This document shows positions 59,501 to 64,000 of a stretch of DNA of 64,000 nt, in pieces. A model generated the notes under the pieces. It was not told the DNA's origin and did no database searches. It saw only the letters and a program-made list of their open reading frames with translations. How positions within the stretch are numbered: the first letter of the stretch is position 1; each line of letters opens with the position of its first letter. Origin of the DNA: Diplosphaera chodatii (lineage: Eukaryota > Chlorophyta > Trebouxiophyceae > Prasiolales > Stichococcaceae); the NCBI GenBank assembly GCA_032358165.1, contig JAALGY010000038.1:1488001-1552000 (forward strand), written 5' to 3'. The position numbers and the translations under genes are program-made.

Positions 59501-62500
59501 GGCTGCGCCCGTGCAGCCTAGCAGCGCCTGCGCTGCCGGCACGAACCGCCCTGCCCCCACCTGCCATGCAGCGCCTTGGCAAGCCCCGCAGCATTCGCAG
59601 CAGCAGGTGCAGACCGCTGCGCCAGAGGCAGAGGAGGAGATGTCGTTTGCCGAGCGCATCAGGCGGCGCCGGCAGGCACTGGCTGCTGCCGTCCAGCAAT
59701 CAGCAGGCGCGACAGCCCTGGATGTGTCATCAGGACTCTCTTCCGCAGCTTCTGCGCATGAGTCGCTGCAGCAGGCAGCCCTGCAGTTGCGCAGCGGCCA
59801 TGCAAAAGATACATGGCAACAGAACGGTGCAGCTGCTGGTCTGCCCAGCTCACCACCACTGGCAGCAATCATGGCACCCCGTGCCCAAGCCGCAGCACAT
59901 GCTCCGCTCGCAGCTGGTGCAATGACAGCAGCGTTGTTACCAGCGCAGCTCCGTCCGCTCCCACCATCCTCAGGTGCTGCTGTGGCCCACAGCAGCCCAC
60001 CGGACAACCTGCCTCTCTCCCAGGTGTAAAGCCTGCTCTGTCCTGCATCTGCAACATTCTGCATAACTTGCAGGATTACGACAAGAAACCACACTGTAAT
60101 CTTGCAGGCATTCAAGCTGCACCAATTGTAATGCTTGTTGTTGCAATATTTCGAGCTGGGCGCAGGTACCGCTGAGCGACCTCCAGGCAGTGCTGAAGCG
60201 CCGCCGTAGTGCGGGCACAACCCCCGAAGGTGCCTCTGCTGCCCAAGGGGTGCGGCCTGCCAGTGCGTGGGCCTCGTTCCTGCCAGGCGCTGCAGCTGCC
60301 GCCGCTGCGACTCCTCCTGCTGCGCAGCAGTCACAGCACATCGCCGTGCCAGCCGCAGTGGTGCGGCCTGCTGCTCAGCGCCAGCAGCACCCCGTCGCGA
60401 CGCCAAGCGCCCGCAGCTGCATGGCTGCGCACGATGACCCACTGGATGAGGTGCCACTGTCAAAACGGCGCAGATCGGGATGTCACCAGCGTGGCAGCAG
60501 CGGGCCCACAGCGGAGGAGCTTTGTGCGCCCCGTCAGCAACAGCAGCAGCGGCACGTAGTCATGACATCAACGCAGCAGGTGCCGCCCGAAGTGCAGGGC
60601 CTCAGGGGTCGGCAGGCGCTGTCAGCTGTGCAGCCTAGAGTACAGCAACCCACTGTGCCAGCGCAGCCAGCGATGCAGTACCCCACCCAGCAGTTTGGCG
60701 TGCATGGGATGCAGGCAGCAGCCTTGCTGCCAGCCCATGCAGCCGTCCAGCATCCACAGCAACAGCAGCTGCCAGATCATGGCAGACGTCCTAGCGTGCA
60801 GATGCCGGCTAGCCAGCCAAGCATGCAGCAGCCAGTGCAGCACGTCCCGCTGCACGGTCAGTCTGCTCATGGCCGCACCATACAGCCGCTCCTGCCCACC
60901 CAGCCTGTGCAGCATCCGACACAGCAACTGCAGGCTGTGCAGCAGCAACCTGTCACGCAGGTGCAGACGCAGCCATTCATGCACACCCAGCCAGTGTCAC
61001 AACAGGTGACCAAGCAGCAGCGGCAGCAGCAGCAGCAGCAGCTGGGGTGTCAGCCCACAGCGAGCACACCTCGGCAGACGCAGCTCGCCACGCAGCACCT
61101 AGTGCAACAGCAGCACATGGGGTACCAAGCCATGGTGAACACGCTGCAGCCAACGCAGCTGGCCACACAGCAGCTCATGCAGCAGCAGCAGCAGCAGCAC
61201 CACCATGCAGCGGCTGACACTGCGCTCATGCAGACCATCGTGGCTACCCCTGCCGGCGGGGGCACCGGCGTCTTTGCGGACGACGACGATGACCAGGACG
61301 ACGTCATGTGGGTGTCCCCAGTGCACCAACACCAGCACCCTCAACAATGGCAGCAGCAGCAGCCACAGCACTCGACAGTGCCCCGCCCGCCGCAGCTGCC
61401 AGCCATGCAGGTCTTGCACAGCGGTTTTCCAGGCATGGGGCCATCCCCAAGCCTCGCGCCTCAGCAGCAGCACACGCAGCAGGTCCTGCCGGCCTTGCCA
61501 GGGTGTGTCAGCGCCTGTCCTGCACAGAACCAGGCCGCCGCACAGCTCGGCAACCGGATGCCCAGCCCAGCCCAGCAGGCGGCGACTGCTGCGACGAGGG
61601 GCGCGATGCCGCCGCCGCCCTGCAGGCCGCCCCTCAGGACGCCGCGTGCTCAGCCGCCACAAGTCGACGCCGATGCCAGAACACCGCAGCCCACCGACCC
61701 GTCTGCAGGTCGGCTTGTTGCCCATCTGCCCTGCTGCTGCATCCGACGGTGCACAGGGCAACCACGCTGCAGGGGCCACGCCAGTTTATGTGGTCGCGCT
61801 CGCCTGCTTCCAGCACCCATTGGCCAGGGAGTGCAGCCTTCAACTGCCGCAGCCCTGGCACCACCCAGTAAACGTATACGCCCATGCTTGCACCGCCAAG
61901 ACGAGATATCGCTTAAGTCTGGTTGATGGTCATATCTGCAGGACTGGCAGACACGCCCGATGGCGGCAACTGTGGTCGACGGGCCTCGACTTCGGCTGCG
62001 CAAGACGGGAGCGCTGACGACAATGATGACTCCCCGCCGCTGGGACTGCAGCGGCGGCCACGCCACGGCGCTCTCGTGCTGTCATCAGGTTCGGCTGGGG
62101 CCTCACTCTGCAGCGGTAGCATTGCAACACATCTGCAGATTGTTTCACCATGCGCAGTGTGGCATGTCTGCTGCTAGCCCCGTGGTTTGAGGAAGCGTCT
62201 TTGTGCTGCAGAGGACGATGCTACGCCTGCAACAGCACAGCGCACGCAGGCCTTCGCTGTATCGCCGGAGGATGCAGGAGCTGAGCCGCCCGCTGCGCAG
62301 CCTGCGGCCGCGAAGCAGCCTGCTCGCAGCCGCAGGCGGTGCGCTGCTGCAGGCTCTCTGATGATGCTTGAGACCTGCTGTGGCACTCTACTGGTGTTCC
62401 ATGCAGCTTCGTTTGCCCAGATCCAGCAGCAGCGCCAGAACCCTGCTGTTGCACGCAGGCTGCGAGCAGCACAGTTCATGGACATGGAGGCTGGGTGTTC

Positions 62501-63563
62501 CGATGAGGACGTGTCAGGTGACCCTCCCTCACTGAACATGCTGTAACCACTGCGTGCAAGCGCATGTGTGACCTGGTGTTGCCCAGGTGCAACCCAGTGC
62601 CACGTGCATCCGTACCGAGATCTGGCATCGCTCAACCACAGCCGATGAGGATGAGGGAGGCGTGGACGGGTTTGAGGCGGACTTCATCTGCGACGCCACC
62701 CAGCGCATGGCCAGCACCGCCTCCACCCCCGCGAGGTGCGACCCTGGGCGCAGGACTGCTGTTGTCTCGTGAGCTGGCTGCGATGAGTATCTGTCATCTG
62801 GCGGTCATGGCTGAAGCAGCTAGTTGGCGGTCCTCTGCTGGCTGTGGATGAGACCATAGTCCGGTGTAGCAGATGGTGCACTGCGAGATTGGCATATCAT
62901 GCGCCTGCATGGATTGGCACACAGCTGCGCGCTCATGCTGGGCAGTGCATATTGCCCTGGTCGCACCGTTGCCCAGTGTTCCAGATTTGGTAGAAGACTC
63001 TATGCATCTGATGATGGCGTGAGCCCGAGCAGAGGGAGGACGTGCAGCTGGCAGAGTGCGCAGCTGGCCGCACACCACGTGCTCCGCTGCTCGTGCGGCC
63101 GGCGAAGTGCATCATGTAGTAAGTCCACCCGGGGGTTCATGTCGCGGCGCAGGCGGCCGGCGGAGGAGCTGGCCATGTACCGCACCCTGCTGCCCTCGCC
63201 GGACCAGGGCGGCTTCGCGCCGCGGCCCTACGCCGTGCGGCCCCCGCCCGCAGGTCGGAGTGCTCTCCCTGAGCTGCCTCATGCCTCAGGTCGCCGTGCT
63301 GCGCAGCACCCCTGCACCTGCTGCACATCTCTAGCATCGAGCTTGCCGTGTGTGATCAGGTTGATTGGCACTGTGTCATGTGAATGCAATTGAGAAGACC
63401 CCATTCTGATGACCGTCTTGTTACTTCACGCGTATCGCATGCAGCCTCCCGTGATGCTAGTCTGGGATGGTACCTGCAGGCACGCGAGCGGGACCGGACA
63501 CACCGGGGGCGGGCGCCGGTCCTGCCAGCCAATACGACATGGACGACGGCTTCCTGGCACCAG
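53519..63563 (+). CDS. FANCM: FANCM-type DNA helicase/translocase (Hef/Mph1 family) with very long Gln/Ala-rich region
   Basis: FANCM is a superfamily 2 translocase that remodels forks and D-loops. ATG 53519 gives MDDSDDDGI joined to [17 protein letters not shown] low-complexity N-region leads to [20 protein letters not shown] (about 54297), Walker [21 protein letters not shown] (about 54514), [20 protein letters not shown] (about 54692), [13 protein letters not shown] (about 55040), the DEAH box [19 protein letters not shown] (about 55195) and [11 protein letters not shown] (about 55407). The helical insert follows ([38 protein letters not shown]). Helicase C has [18 protein letters not shown] (about 56840), [18 protein letters not shown] (about 57300) and [20 protein letters not shown] (about 57562). 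About 4 kb of Gln/Ala/Pro-rich coding follows. The conserved tail is [14 protein letters not shown] (about 62475), [19 protein letters not shown] (about 62671) and [16 protein letters not shown] (63166), like plant FANCM. Whether translation ends after 63563 or runs into the PHD exon is open. Confidence 0.87.
60577..61420 (+). repeat. CAG/GCA-rich low-complexity tract encoding poly-Gln in FANCM
   Basis: An uninterrupted plus-strand frame is dominated by Gln with Pro, Ala, His and Met. It includes pure CAG runs at about 61026-61041 and 61177-61197. It is part of a larger Ala/Gln/Pro-rich coding region (about 58000-61900) between the helicase core and the conserved C-terminal tail. Confidence 0.8.
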
Positions 63564-63603
63564 GTGTGGCGGCCTTGACTTCATCGCTGTGACGGCCTTG
63601 CAG

Positions 63604-64000
63604 TGTGGCCCGCTCAAGGGCGTGCTGCAGCCAGACCTTTCGTGCATGCAATCGCAGATGGCGACAGCGACAGCGGCGCCAGCGGCAGCGGCGTCAACGA
63701 CAATCAGTGTGCGATATGCGGTGGCCGTGGCGACCTGCTGTGCTGCGATACCTGCCCCCGCGCCTTCCACCTGGCATGCTGCGGTGAGGCTATTGAGGCC
63801 TTGCTCTGAAGGGTGCTGTCATGTGTCTGCGGCGATGCTGCGCTGCTAGGGGTAGTGAAATAACTCTCTCTGTGCCTACCCCTAGCGCTGCCGGTCCACG
63901 GAAGGCTTAAGCATACACTGCTGCCACACGCCGGCTGCAGTTGTACATCCGCCACCACTGCAGGGCTCCAGGACGTGCCCAGCGGCGGCTGGTTCTGCTC
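63604..64000 (+). CDS. PHD finger exons, continuing past the right edge (possible FANCM C-terminus or separate gene)
   Basis: Exon 63604 to about 63784 encodes an acidic linker (DGDSDSGASGSGVNDNQ) and the first part of a C4HC3 PHD finger: CAICGGRGDLLCCDTCPRAF then HLACCG. After an intron, the exon at about 63963 gives GLQDVPSGGWFC, completing the typical PHD tail, and the sequence then leaves the window. PHD fingers read histone H3 tails in chromatin proteins. Reading phase is compatible with the preceding FANCM-like exon 63480-63563 (ending [11 protein letters not shown], phase 1), so a FANCM-PHD fusion is possible. The alternative is a separate chromatin gene whose 5' exons begin here; IDM1-type plant acetyltransferases have very similar PHD fingers. 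No ATG was identified. Confidence 0.7.

Noticed and set aside
1..64000. CRISPR arrays, insertion sequences, LTR elements, tRNA or rRNA genes
   Set aside because: I looked for regular repeats with spacers, transposase or reverse transcriptase motifs and tRNA-like B-box sequences, and saw none that hold up. Short RNA genes cannot be excluded without a covariance search.

Overview
This 64-kb window reads as nuclear DNA of a chlorophyte green alga, most likely a trebouxiophyte-type genome. It is GC-rich and gene-dense. Almost every gene is split into many short exons, usually 40-250 bases, with GT or occasional GC donors and (T)GCAG acceptors. The gene set is eukaryotic and plant-lineage: a RINGLET-type homeobox/DDT protein, a plant-type START protein, a plastid PotD-like solute-binding protein, a proteasome lid subunit, cyclin C, eIF5B, a Rab24-like GTPase and FANCM. 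I assembled gene models by eye from conserved motifs, splice signals and reading phase. Spans run from start to stop codon and include introns, so exon edges are approximate unless stated.

Layout, left to right: (1) 1-4195 minus, a large helical-repeat protein of unknown function, running off the left edge; (2) 4633-7280 plus, a CDPK-like kinase with a WNK-like displaced lysine; (3) 8080-10139 plus, RAD51D; (4) 10429-13078 minus, 26S proteasome lid RPN7/PSMD6; (5) 13611-16125 plus, PotD-like solute-binding protein; (6) 16456-26950 plus, eIF5B with a tRNA-binding (EMAP-II/Trbp) domain in its N-terminal extension; (7) 27227-28847 minus, cyclin C; (8) 28848-29918, unresolved; (9) 29919-39240 plus, RLT-type homeodomain-DDT-HARE-HTH-WHIM protein; (10) 39421-40412 minus, CDP-alcohol phosphatidyltransferase; (11) 40896-44008 plus, START-domain membrane protein; (12) 45429-46519 minus, Rab24-like GTPase; (13) 47632-51341 plus, membrane-anchored alpha/beta hydrolase; (14) 51967-53046 minus, SRF-type MADS protein; (15) 53519-63563 plus, FANCM helicase with a very long Gln/Ala-rich region; (16) 63604-64000 plus, a PHD finger that may belong to the FANCM gene.

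Several neighbours are head-to-head with 400-550 bases between start codons and probably share promoters: unknown/kinase, RPN7/PotD-like, CDP-alcohol transferase/START, MADS/FANCM. Several others converge with about 280-290 bases between stops: RAD51D/RPN7 and eIF5B/cyclin C. There is no operon logic. RAD51D and FANCM both act in recombinational repair, but this proximity is probably chance.

The most notable observations are the eIF5B with an embedded tRNA-binding OB-fold, flanked by exon-encoded Lys-rich/acidic repeats; the kinase whose beta-3 lysine is Ala while a lysine sits at the WNK position; and the phase-compatible continuation of FANCM into a PHD finger. I saw no transposon, CRISPR array, tRNA or rRNA gene.
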